From: Papaver somniferum
Taxonomy: Eukaryota > Streptophyta > Magnoliopsida > Ranunculales > Papaveraceae
NCBI RefSeq assembly: GCF_003573695.1
Contig: NC_039359.1
Coordinates: 119,605,849-119,669,848, forward strand
Direction of reading: 5' to 3'
DNA length: 64,000 nt
Position numbers and translations under genes: made by a program
Shown here: piece after piece, positions 32,213 through 43,440 of the stretch
How the letters are laid out: the number at the start of each line of letters is the position of its first letter
How positions within the stretch are numbered: position 1 is the stretch's first letter
The notes under the pieces: model-generated
Database searches by the model: none
Seen by the model: only the letters and a program-made list of their open reading frames with translations
What the model was told of the DNA's origin: nothing

Positions 32213-34304
32213 TATTACGTGCTGAACAGTCTAACTCAAGTGCAGTTGCAGCATAAATTAAATCATGGTCTGCTTGAAATCTGTAAAGCATACATGTCCA
32301 CTCATCAGACCACGATGCAGTAGTGGTAGGTTCGAGGAAAAATTCATGGAAGTCTGAAAAGCATACAGGTCCAGGCCATACTCGACAAAAGAAGGATTCA
32401 CTGTCAAATGTGATGCAAACATAATCTTCCATTCCTTTTCCAAGAAAAAACAACTTCTTCATACGAGAAAATTCCATGAGATCAAGAGAGAATTCCAGTG
32501 TTGCACCCATACGTAAATTAGCCACAATTGCTCCAATCACTGGCACGTTCTTATAACTCCATATTTGCATCAATCTGTAACTCTTGTCGATCAACGCCCT
32601 AACAAATTCACTATCTCCAAGAATCGCTGCTAGGTACACAATTGTATATCCATTATCCTGGTTCACCAATTCTACGAATCTCTTCTCGTATTTCACATCA
32701 TGTTCGCTATTAAGGCTTGGACTTTTAAAACGTTGTTGCACAAGGACCTTGATAGAGAACAATAAACTCTGAAAGTCTTCTTTACAGGGTAGCTTGGTTA
32801 AAGCTAAATATTCTCCGTTTAAAGAACCAAATTCCTTACTTGGTGTCAAACGATCCAGTTCCGTGACAGGTGATAAGATGTCAATTACACCATCACCTAC
32901 CAAACTGTCAAGCCAAAGTGCAGCATGAGTAAAGTAAAATGCATAATTTCTTATAAAATCAATTCCACTGGAGCATAGTGGACTAAAATCTGAATCTTCT
33001 GCTCTTGTTAACCTCTCCGAGTTCGATAATATTCTACCATGGACTCTTCCGGTGTAATTTTCTATACTAATAGTAGGAACATAAACTAGCCAAAGAAACT
33101 CTCCATGATGTCTCAAAGACAAGATGTTGTCGTTGTTATGGCAAGACTTAAAAACAACTTGAATTGTCTTCAAAGGCCATCTTGGATCATCTTGAATTAT
33201 AATCAGTTCAGTATCGTTTAAAAGATGTTTGTCTCCTAGTAATGATCTTGCAGCTATAATCACTTCTAAACCATTAGTATCACGAACATTAGATCCAATG
33301 CTAAGTGTACTTCTTTGAACATTATACTGTGAAGGAAAACTCCATCCAATACCTTTTGGTATAGACCATTGCACATACATCTCTTCATTGTGAAAACCAA
33401 ATTTTGGATATGTTGTAAACTTGACGTTTTTAAAATCCCAAAGTAGCCTTTTTGCTAAAGTTTGTCTACCTGTGTACTTTTCTATAGTAATATCCTCTTG
33501 AGATACTAACACATTTACAGAAGTATATGGAAACAAAAAAGAATTCTCTTTGGTTATCTCAACGAGTTTAGTCTTACTAGGGTTTGTATGCAATAGTATT
33601 TGTGTATCCAGTTGATCAATAACTTGATTATGTTCATCCCTAGATAAAACATGCATATCAACATCAGAATCTATGAAGCTAAGAACCGAAGACTTACCAT
33701 TCTCCGACAAATCATCTAATGAATCATGTAAAACTTCCTTCAGCTGGTTTTCTTCATCCTTTGGCGAACTTTCTTTTGTATTCTCCTTACTAACTGAACC
33801 ATCGGAAGACAACGATAACTCCTTTTGAGTTGATAACGAAACATCTTTATCGTTATGTAATTGCTCATCTTCTTCGACCAGATTTTCTTCTTGCATAGAA
33901 ACATGATTTTCTTCACCGTTCTCTTCAGAAGTAGTGTTTATAATAAGAACCGGTTCGAACGGAACCTCATCGAACTGTCTAAAACATTCCACAAAATCCT
34001 CAAATTGTGCTGTTGTATTAATATCTTGAGAAACAACCGAAGCTTTGTCTACCTGATTTTTTCCTTCGTCAGGAACAGGTGTAGTCGAAACATCTTTAAC
34101 ACCCATAGATGATAACAAAATTTCTTGAGCAGAAGATGAAATTGTAACAGTAACTTCCTTATCGTCTTCACTAACTGACGTAGCCGAAACAGCTACAGAA
34201 GCATTAGAAGATGATGAATTTTTTTGTACTTCTTTACCGGAAAGTTTGGCCCAAATAGCTTCGACAATGGCATCAATATCAATTTGTGCGAACTTGTCTC
34301 CCAT
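32154..34304 (-). CDS. Long ORF of element B, unknown function (716 aa)
   Basis: The ATG at 34304 is the first after the primer site, about 100 nt downstream. Residues 1-20 (MGDKFAQIDIDAIVEAIWAK) may form a helix. Residues 20-250 are Ser/Glu/Asp-rich and probably disordered. The rest is folded-looking, with two related phrases, DITIEKYTGRQTLAKRLL and TISIENYTGRVHGRIL, that suggest an internal duplication. A later NGYTIVYLAAILGDSEFVRAL stretch is faintly ankyrin-like. The same acidic N-terminal plan is seen in element A. There is no zinc knuckle, so it is not an obvious Gag. The frame is truncated by a frameshift; with the two downstream pieces the ancestral protein would be about 1,300 residues. 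Function unknown: captured host gene or novel retroelement protein. Confidence 0.55.
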   Translation of the reverse strand: MGDKFAQIDIDAIVEAIWAKLSGKEVQKNSSSSNASVAVSATSVSEDDKEVTVTISSSAQEILLSSMGVKDVSTTPVPDEGKNQVDKASVVSQDINTTAQFEDFVECFRQFDEVPFEPVLIINTTSEENGEENHVSMQEENLVEEDEQLHNDKDVSLSTQKELSLSSDGSVSKENTKESSPKDEENQLKEVLHDSLDDLSENGKSSVLSFIDSDVDMHVLSRDEHNQVIDQLDTQILLHTNPSKTKLVEITKENSFLFPYTSVNVLVSQEDITIEKYTGRQTLAKRLLWDFKNVKFTTYPKFGFHNEEMYVQWSIPKGIGWSFPSQYNVQRSTLSIGSNVRDTNGLEVIIAARSLLGDKHLLNDTELIIIQDDPRWPLKTIQVVFKSCHNNDNILSLRHHGEFLWLVYVPTISIENYTGRVHGRILSNSERLTRAEDSDFSPLCSSGIDFIRNYAFYFTHAALWLDSLVGDGVIDILSPVTELDRLTPSKEFGSLNGEYLALTKLPCKEDFQSLLFSIKVLVQQRFKSPSLNSEHDVKYEKRFVELVNQDNGYTIVYLAAILGDSEFVRALIDKSYRLMQIWSYKNVPVIGAIVANLRMGATLEFSLDLMEFSRMKKLFFLGKGMEDYVCITFDSESFFCRVWPGPVCFSDFHEFFLEPTTTASWSDEWTCMLYRFQADHDLIYAATALELDCSARNIGAIYSSVDNKERIRFITI

Positions 34305-34402
34305 TGTAACGCAAGGTAGGTTGTTTTGAAAATTTAAGGTTTTTGAGTTGTTGCGGAAGCTGTGTAAAGGATCTGTTTCTAGATAAAAATCGAAAAACTA
34401 TG

Positions 34403-34414
34403 TATCTGATACCA
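34403..34414 (-). other. Primer-binding site of element B (initiator Met tRNA type)
   Basis: The minus strand reads TGGTATCAGATA after a two-base spacer from the LTR end. This is the same type of site and spacing as in element A. Confidence 0.85.
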
Positions 34415-34416
34415 AC

Positions 34417-34805
34417 TAGTGTAGCACAGAACAGGGGTAAAAGGGATAGGTTTAAGTTTCGTTAGAAACTTAATAGAAAACTGATTCAAGGATCAAGATT
34501 CTAAGGTAAAAGATTGATAAACAAACTTGATAATAATATTGATAATAAGATGTATAATAAGATGTGTCTTCTAAACAAGAAGGCATAGCCTTTAAATAGG
34601 TTCACAAGAACAGAATAAAAGAAAAGAAAGAATTCTACCTAAACTAAGAAAGTAAAGGACTTGGAAAGCAAGTAAGCTAACATAGATGCTAGGGATCAAA
34701 AACTATTGTTGATACGGACTAAAGGATCAACTATAATAGTTGATACAGACGAAAGGGGTCAACTGGTACAGTTTACACAATGAGATAGGAAGATGTCCTA
34801 CATCA
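34417..34805 (-). mobile_element. 5' LTR of element B (389 bp)
   Basis: It is nearly identical to 29861-30252. Differences seen include a three-base deletion near AAAGAATTC and substitutions. Four of them each break one arm of the inverted repeats that are perfect in the other LTR (for example TTGG for TTGC, and GTTTAC for GTTGAC). The ATCAACTAT palindrome stays intact. Confidence 0.85.
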
Positions 34806-34810
34806 GTTGC
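34806..34810. other. Target-site duplication GTTGC of element B, right copy
   Basis: This matches 29856-29860 exactly. Confidence 0.85.
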
Positions 34811-36639
34811 AATAATTCCACTACTTAATTCCTTAAACTCGTTTCATATTGAACTTGTCTCAAGTCGCAGAACATCCACAATTGAATTCCTTGAGTCTAT
34901 TCTATATGTTTCATTTTCAAATTTTTATCTGAACAACATCAATTATCTATTATTTTTGTAATGAGAATAACATCCAAGCATAAAAAAGGAGGGTCTCTTC
35001 ACCCTCAAAGGGTCAACAAAGACCAAATAAGATATTATCAAACATGATATTGTACCCAGTGTCAACACTAAAATAGGCATTGCACCACAAACACCATGGT
35101 GATGGGGCATGCCTAGCATCAAACGAATTATGCGTAGCACTTGCCTATGCTAGCACCAAGATGTGCGCATGGATTGGTCGAAGTGTACCCAGTGCCATAT
35201 TTTACCTTGCACATTGCCAGGCAATATCCATCGGCATAAACATTTTTGCACGGCGCTGGATCTGCATGCCACTGCGCGCATGTCACACCGATGTTGCGAC
35301 CATGCCACAACCATGTCTAGGACATGCAACAACCATGCCTAGACCATGCAACAAACAAGATCATGCCACAACCATGTCGAGCCATGTCTACATCTTTCTA
35401 CTCATGCGGCCATGTCTAGGCCAAGATCATTACTACTGCCAGTCTATGGTAACGTCGTCGCTAGTCATGCGTATTTCAGGTCTGAGTTATAAGTCGCAAT
35501 ATTCTATGAGTAAATATCTCAGCTGAGATCATCACTAAGACGCCATCATTGGTCATTTATATCATTGTCAAGTATCATCTTTCTATGACGCTATGGTCAA
35601 GCCATGGTGATATAGTCCACTCGTAGACTTAACAAAATACAAGTCATCCATAGACTCATTATCATTATAATAAGGTTTCACAATTGTCAGCATGTTCGGA
35701 GCTGAGCATCTTGTCTCGGCACATCATGGCTATGACTTATCCGAAAAAGAGGTAGTCCATGATTCTATTATTTTCTACGAGACATTGAATATGTCATGTG
35801 GGGGATACTTATTGGGGTATTGGTCTGGCGTTTTACAACAACATGCAACATCGCAACACCACATTATAAAGTAACAAGTAGTGGTGACGGTTAAGATAAG
35901 TTAGAAGAATGATGGATTAGTGGTCATACGTTCTTCCCTGACATAGCAGACATGACTTTACCATTACCTCAATGATCTTCATTTCTCCACTCATTCATAA
36001 CATCCACTACTTACGAGGAATCAGTGTGTTTTCATTACAATTAAAAATAGATGGCTTCATCTATTTTCCAAAAGGGACGATCAGATGAAGTCAATAAGCT
36101 TATCAGAAAAAAAAAAATAAAAACAATAGATGGCTTCATCTCTGAAGTGTACGTATATACCTTAAGTTTTATAAGTGGCTTAAGTATGAAATAATAATTT
36201 ATGTGGATATGTTCAAACCTACTTTTGATTTTGATGCATCTTATCTTGCAAGAATGCAACAAGCCTCAGCAAATTTTCAAAATAAAAGAACCATACCTAT
36301 TTCAAAACCATTCATACCATCTACCGACCTGTAATCCATTTTTTATTTCACTTCAAAACCATCCTCACCTCCACTTACTTCCACCCCAAAACCTTCTTTC
36401 TCTCTCACTACACGGTCAACTACCCCTACCAACAAATGAATCTCCTACTCCACCTATAAATAAATTGTCTCTTGTACAAAAGATTAGAAAAGATGAAGGC
36501 TTATGTTATAATTATGATGAGATATAAAAGTTAGGCCATCTATGTAAGTCACAATAATTGTTCATGTTAGCGGTTGTTAAGGAAGATGAGCGGACTGTCT
36601 TAGTTGAGGAGAGTGAAAAGGAAAAAGTGTTATAATATT
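34811..36639. other. Intergenic repeats, no gene seen
   Basis: Between 35040 and 35420 there is a GC-richer block with CACCATGGTG (about 35093) and repeated phrases ATGCCACAACCATGTC, ATGCAACAACCATGCC and ACCATGCAACAA. It resembles gypsy LTR sequence and shares the CACCATGGTG palindrome with repeat family R. Open frames at 35080-35526 and on the opposite strand overlap this block and look like shadows. 36000-36640 is AT-rich; an ATAGATGGCTTCATCT phrase occurs twice (36048 and 36127). Confidence 0.4.
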
Positions 36640-37870
36640 CTCACTTGATGCTTTAACATGAGATGTTGTTCAAGATGTTATATGATTCACAATCATATTA
36701 TCATGGTGTTGGTAAATACATGTTGTTCAATGCAATGGTCTCCTACAGGATATTTAAGACAAAAATATATCTCAGGCAGGGAGGCCTCTTATCTATTTTT
36801 TCTTTGTATGGAAGGCTTAATTCGTCTCCTTATGAAAGTAAAGGATGAGAAGAAAATCCATGGGATTAAGGTGGAAAATAATAGTACTCCTATATCCCTC
36901 TTATTGTTTGCCGACGACTGCCTTATTTTCGCAAAGGATACAACTGTTGCAGATAGAAATATCTTAGAGATCATTAATGCACTTACCTATGGATGGGGAC
37001 AGATGATAAATTTCCAAAAGTCAAACATCTTTTTAAATACTCATCTGTCGAATATTTTTGAAAAAATCATAATTAAGATTTTTAAGTTTGAGGAAAACTA
37101 GAATAGAATACAACTACTTGGGACCCATGTTCATTTAAAATCAAATGTTTTGATTATATGATGAAGAGGTTTAGAGGTAGATTTCATAATTGGAAAGATA
37201 GGAATATTTTCCCGCAACTAGGTTTGTTATAGTCAAGTGAAACCTAAATCAAATCCATGTTATGCTTTATGATTCCAAAGCAACCACTTGCCGACTTAAT
37301 TTCCTTCAAAGGGACTTCTTGTTGGGGAAGATGGAAGGCAAAGGGAGTTTTTACCCAGAGCAGGGTGTGATTTGCGTAAACCACCTGGAGTAGAAGTTTT
37401 GGGATTCAGGTACATAGAGGCAAACAACCTTTCCCAATTAGGAAGACTTTCCTGAAATTTAGTGACAAACCCCGAGTCCCTTTGAATTATAACTCTAAAA
37501 TATAAGTACTTTAGAACCTATAGGAACCCATTTGACCAAAAGATAACTAAAAAAGGTACTTGGATTTGAAATTGTATCCAAAAAAAGTCTTCAACAGATT
37601 AAGCCTTGTTGTATTGGGGAAGTTGGCAACGGTCTATCCATTAAAATTTGTGAGGACTATTGGAATCCAGGGTACAAATCTATTCTGGTTGGACATTCGT
37701 CCCATAAAGGCAAGTAAGTGATCTCATTAACGGTAACTATGTATGGAAATGGAGTTTCATTAACTCTATTCTCCCTCCTCATGTCACTGATCGTATTGAC
37801 CTCATTAAAATTAGGCTGGATCAAGGTGATATCCTGAGATGGAAACCTGAGAAAACAAAAGACTTAAATG
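36640..37870 (+). mobile_element. Decayed LINE (L1-type) reverse transcriptase fragment
   Basis: An LRQGGLLS segment (about 36774, cf. LRQGDPLS) is followed, after a frameshift, by YLFFLCMEGLIRLL and LLLFADDCLIFAKDT (36900-36930). The FADD box carries the reverse transcriptase catalytic aspartates of non-LTR elements. GQMINFQKSNIF follows, as in plant LINEs. Further on, broken by stops, are GNGLSIKICEDYWNPGYKSI-like residues (about 37630-37680), which match the region after the RT in such elements. The 5' part and the 3' tail are missing, and several stops and frameshifts show it is dead. Confidence 0.75.
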
Positions 37871-39448
37871 AAAACACTGAATATAAAGAAAATCAAGTTC
37901 TTTATAATAATAAAGATATATAAATCTCATTACAAAAATGGTACCAACAGAGTGGTGTTTATAGTAATACACAGACAAATTTAGAAACTTATCCTACACT
38001 TAGGGTTGTATATCGTAACGGTTACCCGCTGGAGCCGAACTAAACCGATTGGGATATAACCAAACCGAGACATTTAATAATGGTTTGGTTTTGGTTTAGA
38101 AAGTTAAAACCCGAGTTTAATGATTTCAGTTTCGATTGGACCTAAAATCGATCCGCAAAACAAGTGGTAAAACTGATTATCTTAGGCCATTAATTGAAAT
38201 CTATTATCATACATTGATTTAATCTATACAATCCAATCATCCTCTTATAAACCTCAAAACCTAACCTAATTCACTCTCACTTGTTCTTCTTCACTTCGAT
38301 CGACACTACCTTCCTCCATCAGTTGCAGGCATCAGCCACTGAATTCCTACACCACTATCATCTCTAGTCGTAATTAACACCATGGAACCACCACTTTCTT
38401 ACTACTAGTAAATAACACGTCATATTTATTCTTGTTCTTATTTTTATTTTGCTTGTGAATCTTCTCAACTGCAGCTGCAATGGGAAAAAACATCACTTTA
38501 AATAAACAAATCAATCATTTTCTTCATTACAAGGTATGTTAGATGACCTTGCTTGGTTTTTCTACTTGATGATAATTTTGATGATTTAAGTTTATAAATT
38601 TAAAAATTTTAAAACTAGAGTTTAATAAATTTGATTTTGCATGATTGATTTTGCAGGCTTCTGTTGCTCTTTATGATTCAACCAAGAAAGATTCTCAGCC
38701 AACACCTGAAATTTCTTCTTTCTCAACTAGTTTGGGTTTGATTCTGATTGTGATAATTAGTTTTTTCTTTTTCTTATATACCGACAATTACTAATTACAA
38801 AAAGGAAAGTGTGTGTGACTCGCAGTAGTGCAACATCAGACAGAAATAAAAATTCATCCTGTCGTACTTTATAAGACAATCCTGCACCACTGTACAACTG
38901 CAACTCTGTAAACTCGATCTGCATTATTATTTAGTACCAAATCTTTATACTCCTTGATTAAACCCTCCACTAATAATAGTAATATCAAATGGGATAAAAT
39001 ATGGACTTTTGAAATAGCTCATGGGTACCACTCCTTCTGCTTAAATGTATCAATAACGTGCTCCTTCTAACCTTTATCCTGTTAAAATATACTGACATGC
39101 CTATTTGATGTATTTTTTATAACCATAATGATGAAACTTGAGAGCATATATTTTTTTTATTATCCTTTTTCCCAAAGTGTGTGGTTCGCTAGTAATGCAA
39201 ATCCATTTCCTATTTGATTGTTCTTACACTCTGTTAAACACATGTATACTAAGGTTGGTATACAAAACTTGAAGTTTGGGCTAATAAATTGAAGGTGAGT
39301 GGAGTGCCTTTTGTTCTCCCATCATACGACACATATGTAAATCTAGGTGCGAGAAAATATTTAAGGGCTCTCAACCACAAACAAGATGTACTCACGTAGC
39401 GAAAAAGGCTTTCTGGCTCGATAATTAAAAATTGCACATTTTTCTTAC
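37871..39448. other. Intergenic, no gene seen; hAT-like terminus candidate near 38003
   Basis: TAGGGTTGTATATCG at about 38003 resembles plant hAT ends (TAGGGxTG) and is followed by GGTTTGGTTTTGGTTTAG-type sequence often found in small hAT derivatives. The matching opposite end was not found. 38280-38800 resembles a gene 5' region with an ATG in CAATGGG, but no frame persists. Confidence 0.3.
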
Positions 39449-40462
39449 ATGAAAATTACGCCTCCGGTGCTATTCCCAACTGGATAAAACTCCCCGATGT
39501 GCCACTCGTAAAACAGTGATCGAGCCTTAAGGTTTAGCTTACCACCAAGAAAATGCACGTCAAATTGTTTTTCCAAGCATGATGCCTCAACCGTAATTTT
39601 CACATTGTTCAAACTTACCCTTGTTCTGTGAAGGGTGCAAGGCCATAAAGGCTATTGTTGATGCATTTTGTATGCATCACAGGATTTCGAGTACTGTCCA
39701 GGCATAAGGCATACCTTGGACTTTCACATATGCCATTAAAATCTTATTTCCAATTTTCTCGCTTCGCTTCAGCATTGAGATGAAAACATGCATTGTCCTT
39801 GATCTTTCCAAGGGTACATCAGTCGGGCTCATGTCATCCTTGCACTGCAAGTGCATATACAATCTCCCCTAACTTGCATGTCAGTTTAGCTTCCTTTCTT
39901 GGCCATGCCTAATTAGCAATTGGTACATGCCTACCTCACGTAGCTTGATAGGAAGTATGAGCATAAATCGCATTGCCGAGCCAGATAATATGAGTTTCCA
40001 GAATGTCACAATCACTTCACAATTAGATGATATGAGCGACAAAGTGTTGGACTACTAATGCTCCAAATCATCATGGTTGCCTACAAAATTTTCTTCGTAC
40101 CTTGAAGGGATCAAGCACGGATCGTAGTTCATCATCTTCCAGAAAAGTATCTAAATCCAACATGTATTGTAAGGCCAAAGAAAAATAAAGCCTAATCTAA
40201 ATAGTCTAAAGGGTCTTTCGCAAGTGATGCATACATGTTCGTAAATATGGGTTCTTTAGCACGGGTTATGCGAAATATCACAACGTTTATATTTCCTTCA
40301 TTTTGCACTTCATGGTGGTGCATTCTTAATTTAGCAACGCAATAACGATGGCACCTACGCATCGATGCTTCCGCATCTTATATGCTTCACCGACCAAGCT
40401 TTATAGATTAATGACGCATCTCCTCATAATGCATCTTCAACCAACACCCTTTTCAATACTTC

Positions 40463-42505
40463 TTTATATAAAGGAGAAATGAATGTGATGACGTGTCAAT
40501 ACCATATTCAACCTCAGCGAATACTGAAAAATTAAGAAGCCAGGTCACCAACCTCCCTTTGCAAACGGCGCGTCTGGCACTTGAAAGGACACAAAATTTT
40601 CGAACGGTTTGGTATAAAACCAAATACATCCATTTGTCGTAAATGGTTTTAATACCTATCGTTTGAAACTTGCAACTTGGAATCACCGATTCTTTGAAAT
40701 CCTATGAATCGATTATGAACTGGCATCTCCGTACATATCATCGATGGTAAATTGTTTTAACTAGCCATTTTTCTCAATTACCGATTCCTTCTTTTGTTTC
40801 ATATGTTTGTTGTTGATATGTAGGAGTATGTAATTTCAGTCATTTCTAACCCAAAATAGTGGGAGAAGAATCGAAGGAAGTATAAGAAGACACATGAACC
40901 CCAACCGTTTGATGAATTACTAAACATAAAATGGTTTCTCAATCATGATAGTTGTGTTTGGAAGCTTTATAGCAAAATTGTAGACATAAAGCCTTATAGA
41001 ATTTGATTGGAACATTTTTGATGTGATATGATATCTTTTCTTAACAATAGATTTTGGGTGTTTGGGATTGGATTTGTTCAATAATATATTCTTTTCGACT
41101 TATTTATTAACTGTTGACATTGATTTTGAGTTCACTTGAGTTTCTGAAGTGATTGCGTCATAACTCTGACAGACATAATTTCCGCTTAATCTGTTCTTTT
41201 TTTTCTTTTTGCAAATTAAAGCATACTTCTTCTTTTTTTGTATTCCCTCTGCAGGGCAGCATTCAGTGGCGCCTGATATGCAACATATGCACCTGTTCTA
41301 AATGTCCAATTGATTGACGAACCCGAACGAAATCAGGTCAAAGTACAATACAGTATTTGCAAGTTTTATAAGTGATCAATTTCGTAGGCAATAAGTCAAT
41401 TTGGTAAAAAAAAAATCACAAAAATGGCTTTTCAAGGACTTATTTGGTGGTTTACACAAAATGGAGGGAAGACAAATTTTGATCAGCCTATAACCAATTG
41501 TGTGACCTATTAATACATGTCAAGGAGGTATAATAGGACTTTGGTCGACAATGTTTATAACCGACTTCTGCCTTTCTTCACTATTATTGTTCTTAGTTTC
41601 TTTAAATTTTCCATTTTGTGTTCACCACATTTTGAAACAACTGTGTATGATGATAATAGTCGATTGAGGACAAGTAGATACATACTAATTTTGGAAAATT
41701 AAGATATGTTGGAATTCTGGAGGTAAGTCACGTTACAATATTCAATATTATTTGGTGTAATATCGTATACTTTAGTTGATGTTTGGATAATATAAATTAT
41801 ATTCTTATTTGCAGAAAGCTTGACAAATATAAGGCAGACAGGGTTTATCTTAGCTTGCACTAAGGGAGTGAATGGAAGCTAGACCTTAAGGTAATAACAA
41901 GAACCATGTATTGGAAAAAAATAGTCTTCACAAGCAGTGAGAAGCTATTCAAATAGTTGACCAACGGCTTATATCAACACATTGTTATGCTTTTATTCCT
42001 TATTCTTCTTGTCTGTAAATTGAGGTTGACAGGGTTGTTTCCTATTCTTTATGCTTAGATATCTATTCATTTTCGAAACTTGGATCTTTAGAATCGATGG
42101 ATGGAATTTTTAACCATGTAATGTGTATAAGAAAATTATTTCTGCTTTTATTTATGAGGCTTACTTACCAATTATTTGTGATCTAAATTTAAGTTTTTAT
42201 CGTGTGTGACTATATTGCTTCTTTTAAGTTTTTATTGTGCGTGACTACATTGCTTCACGACAGGAAGAATCAATATTGTGGAATTCGACAGCATCCATGG
42301 AGAAAGCGGCCAGGTGATCGTTAACATCTATTTGCAGGTTTTCCTTCATGTTTTTTCTTTTGTTTTGAGTTTTTAATGAATTAATTGCTAATTAGGGATA
42401 AATTTGACTACATCATTCTGCAAACAACTAGAGTAGAGGAATACTTCACAAATTCAGAAATCTAGCCCATGCATTAATTTCACGGGCAAAAAAATCCTTG
42501 CTTTT
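40463..42505. mobile_element. Insertion of about 2 kb inside repeat R copy 1, type unknown
   Basis: The flanking R sequence is continuous in copy 2 (CCAACACC...TATATGTCTT...ACATTTGTACAAC), so this segment is an insertion. CTTTATA on the left (about 40462) and CTTTTTATA on the right (about 42501) may be a degenerate target duplication. Inside, no frame longer than 80 codons and no recognisable domain was seen. Confidence 0.45.
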
Positions 42506-42614
42506 TATACATGTCTTAAAGACATTTCTACAACTATAAAAAGGGGAGAGGATGGACATGTACCAAGTTCACCTGATTTTGCGACTACGAATTACAAGTA
42601 ATGCACCATTTTTT

Positions 42615-43210
42615 GGGTAGCATGGACACACCATTTTGGTGTCGGGTCCATGTCTGACGCGTAGGGGACGCAAGACGCGGACTAGACGCGACTATGACGC
42701 GTGTCTGACTCATCACGTATGCGTCTCACGTGAATTTCAATGCGGACTCGAGCTGGATGCATAGTTGAATCGTCTTGGATGCGGGTCACTCAGTTAACTC
42801 GCTTCGACTCGTACGTGGATCATACCCAACTCGCTACGACTTAAACCAAAACCACTATTTCTTTAACGTAACTTTTTGTTGACAAAAAACTCGAATACTG
42901 AGAATCGAACAACTGACTACAACTACACCATCCTAAGAGCTGAAGCACTCGAATACTGAGAATCGAATAAAGATTTTTGTGTTAGTTAATGCATGCATAT
43001 GTCATATACAAACTAATCATGTGTTAAACTAGTAATTTTTCACTGATTCTTCTTTTTAATAACAAAAAATTTCGTATTCCATACTTATAACATTCTTTTG
43101 CAAGTGCAAATTAATGTTATTACATATATTATTTATTTGATTTTTATATATATATGTGTCCGCTTCCTAGTTTTTTTTATAATGAGACTGTGTCCGCGTC
43201 AGTGCTACCC
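42615..43210. mobile_element. Small inverted-repeat element (MITE-like, about 596 bp)
   Basis: The left end reads GGGTAGCATGGACAC and the right end, on the minus strand, GGGTAGCACTGACGCGGACAC. The ends thus match over eight bases and, after a six-base offset, again over GGACAC. The interior is non-coding, with GACGCG phrases near the left and AT-rich sequence on the right. Comparison with copy 2 of R (CACCATGGTGG) shows that it splits a CACCAT palindrome. ACCAT is present at both junctions. Confidence 0.5.
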
Positions 43211-43440
43211 AGACCATGGTAGTGCAATTTCAGTTCTCGGCTAATGCTCAATATGCGAATTGCACCTTAATGGTGTGATTTCGCTCTTGGCCAGCATACC
43301 ACTATCGTGATGCACCATTATGGTGTTATTTCTGTTTTCGGACAACATGCCATGAACGCGCAATACAAGCTTGGGACGAAGCTTCATCTCATTCAATAAC
43401 GCATCTTTGAGCATACGTCATGCTAAGCGTGGGCGTTACA

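Larger units (their letters stand above)
29861..34805 (-). mobile_element. Element B: young LTR retroelement with a novel long ORF
   Basis: It is bounded by GTTGC duplications, with LTRs at 29861-30252 and 34417-34805 that differ at about ten sites by eye. The initiator-tRNA primer site is at 34403-34414. A purine tract (AAAAAGAGGGGAC, complement of 30253-30265) precedes the 3' LTR. The 4.16-kb interior is almost entirely open in the sense direction but shows no Gag zinc knuckle, protease, reverse transcriptase (no YxDD), RNase H or integrase motif that I can see. It has the same plan as element A. It must have been moved by enzymes of another element, and is recent judging by LTR similarity and the intact duplication. 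Confidence 0.85.
39449..43440 (+). mobile_element. Repeat family R, copy 1 (interrupted twice)
   Basis: Its sequence aligns by eye with 62850-64000 at the start (AAATTACGCC, then AATGCACGTC, GCATGATGCC, CACA/TGTTCAAA) and with 46332-58000 later (GCATTGCCGAGCC, AGATGATATGA.CGACAAAGTGTTGGAC, GGGATCAAGC, GTTCACCTGATTTTGCG). It ends GGGCGTTACA at 43440, matching GGGTGTTACA at 58000. TG...CA ends and length suggest an LTR of a gypsy-type element. Two insertions lie within it: about 40463-42505 and 42615-43210. Open frames here are shadows. Confidence 0.6.

Noticed and set aside
32640..32720. Possible ankyrin repeat in the element B ORF
   Set aside because: Only one weak NGYTIVYLAAILGD-like stretch is seen; without a second clear unit it does not support an ankyrin protein.
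34403..34414. Fragment of a methionine tRNA gene
   Set aside because: Only the complement of the tRNA 3' end is present, next to an LTR; it is a primer-binding site.
35080..35526. 148-codon plus frame with Cys/His-rich peptide and opposite-strand frames
   Set aside because: It arises from repeated ATGCCACAACCATGTC phrases and both strands are open; no zinc-finger spacing fits.
38003..38170. hAT-type small element starting TAGGGTTGTA
   Set aside because: No matching opposite end or eight-base duplication was found, so it is only noted as a candidate end.
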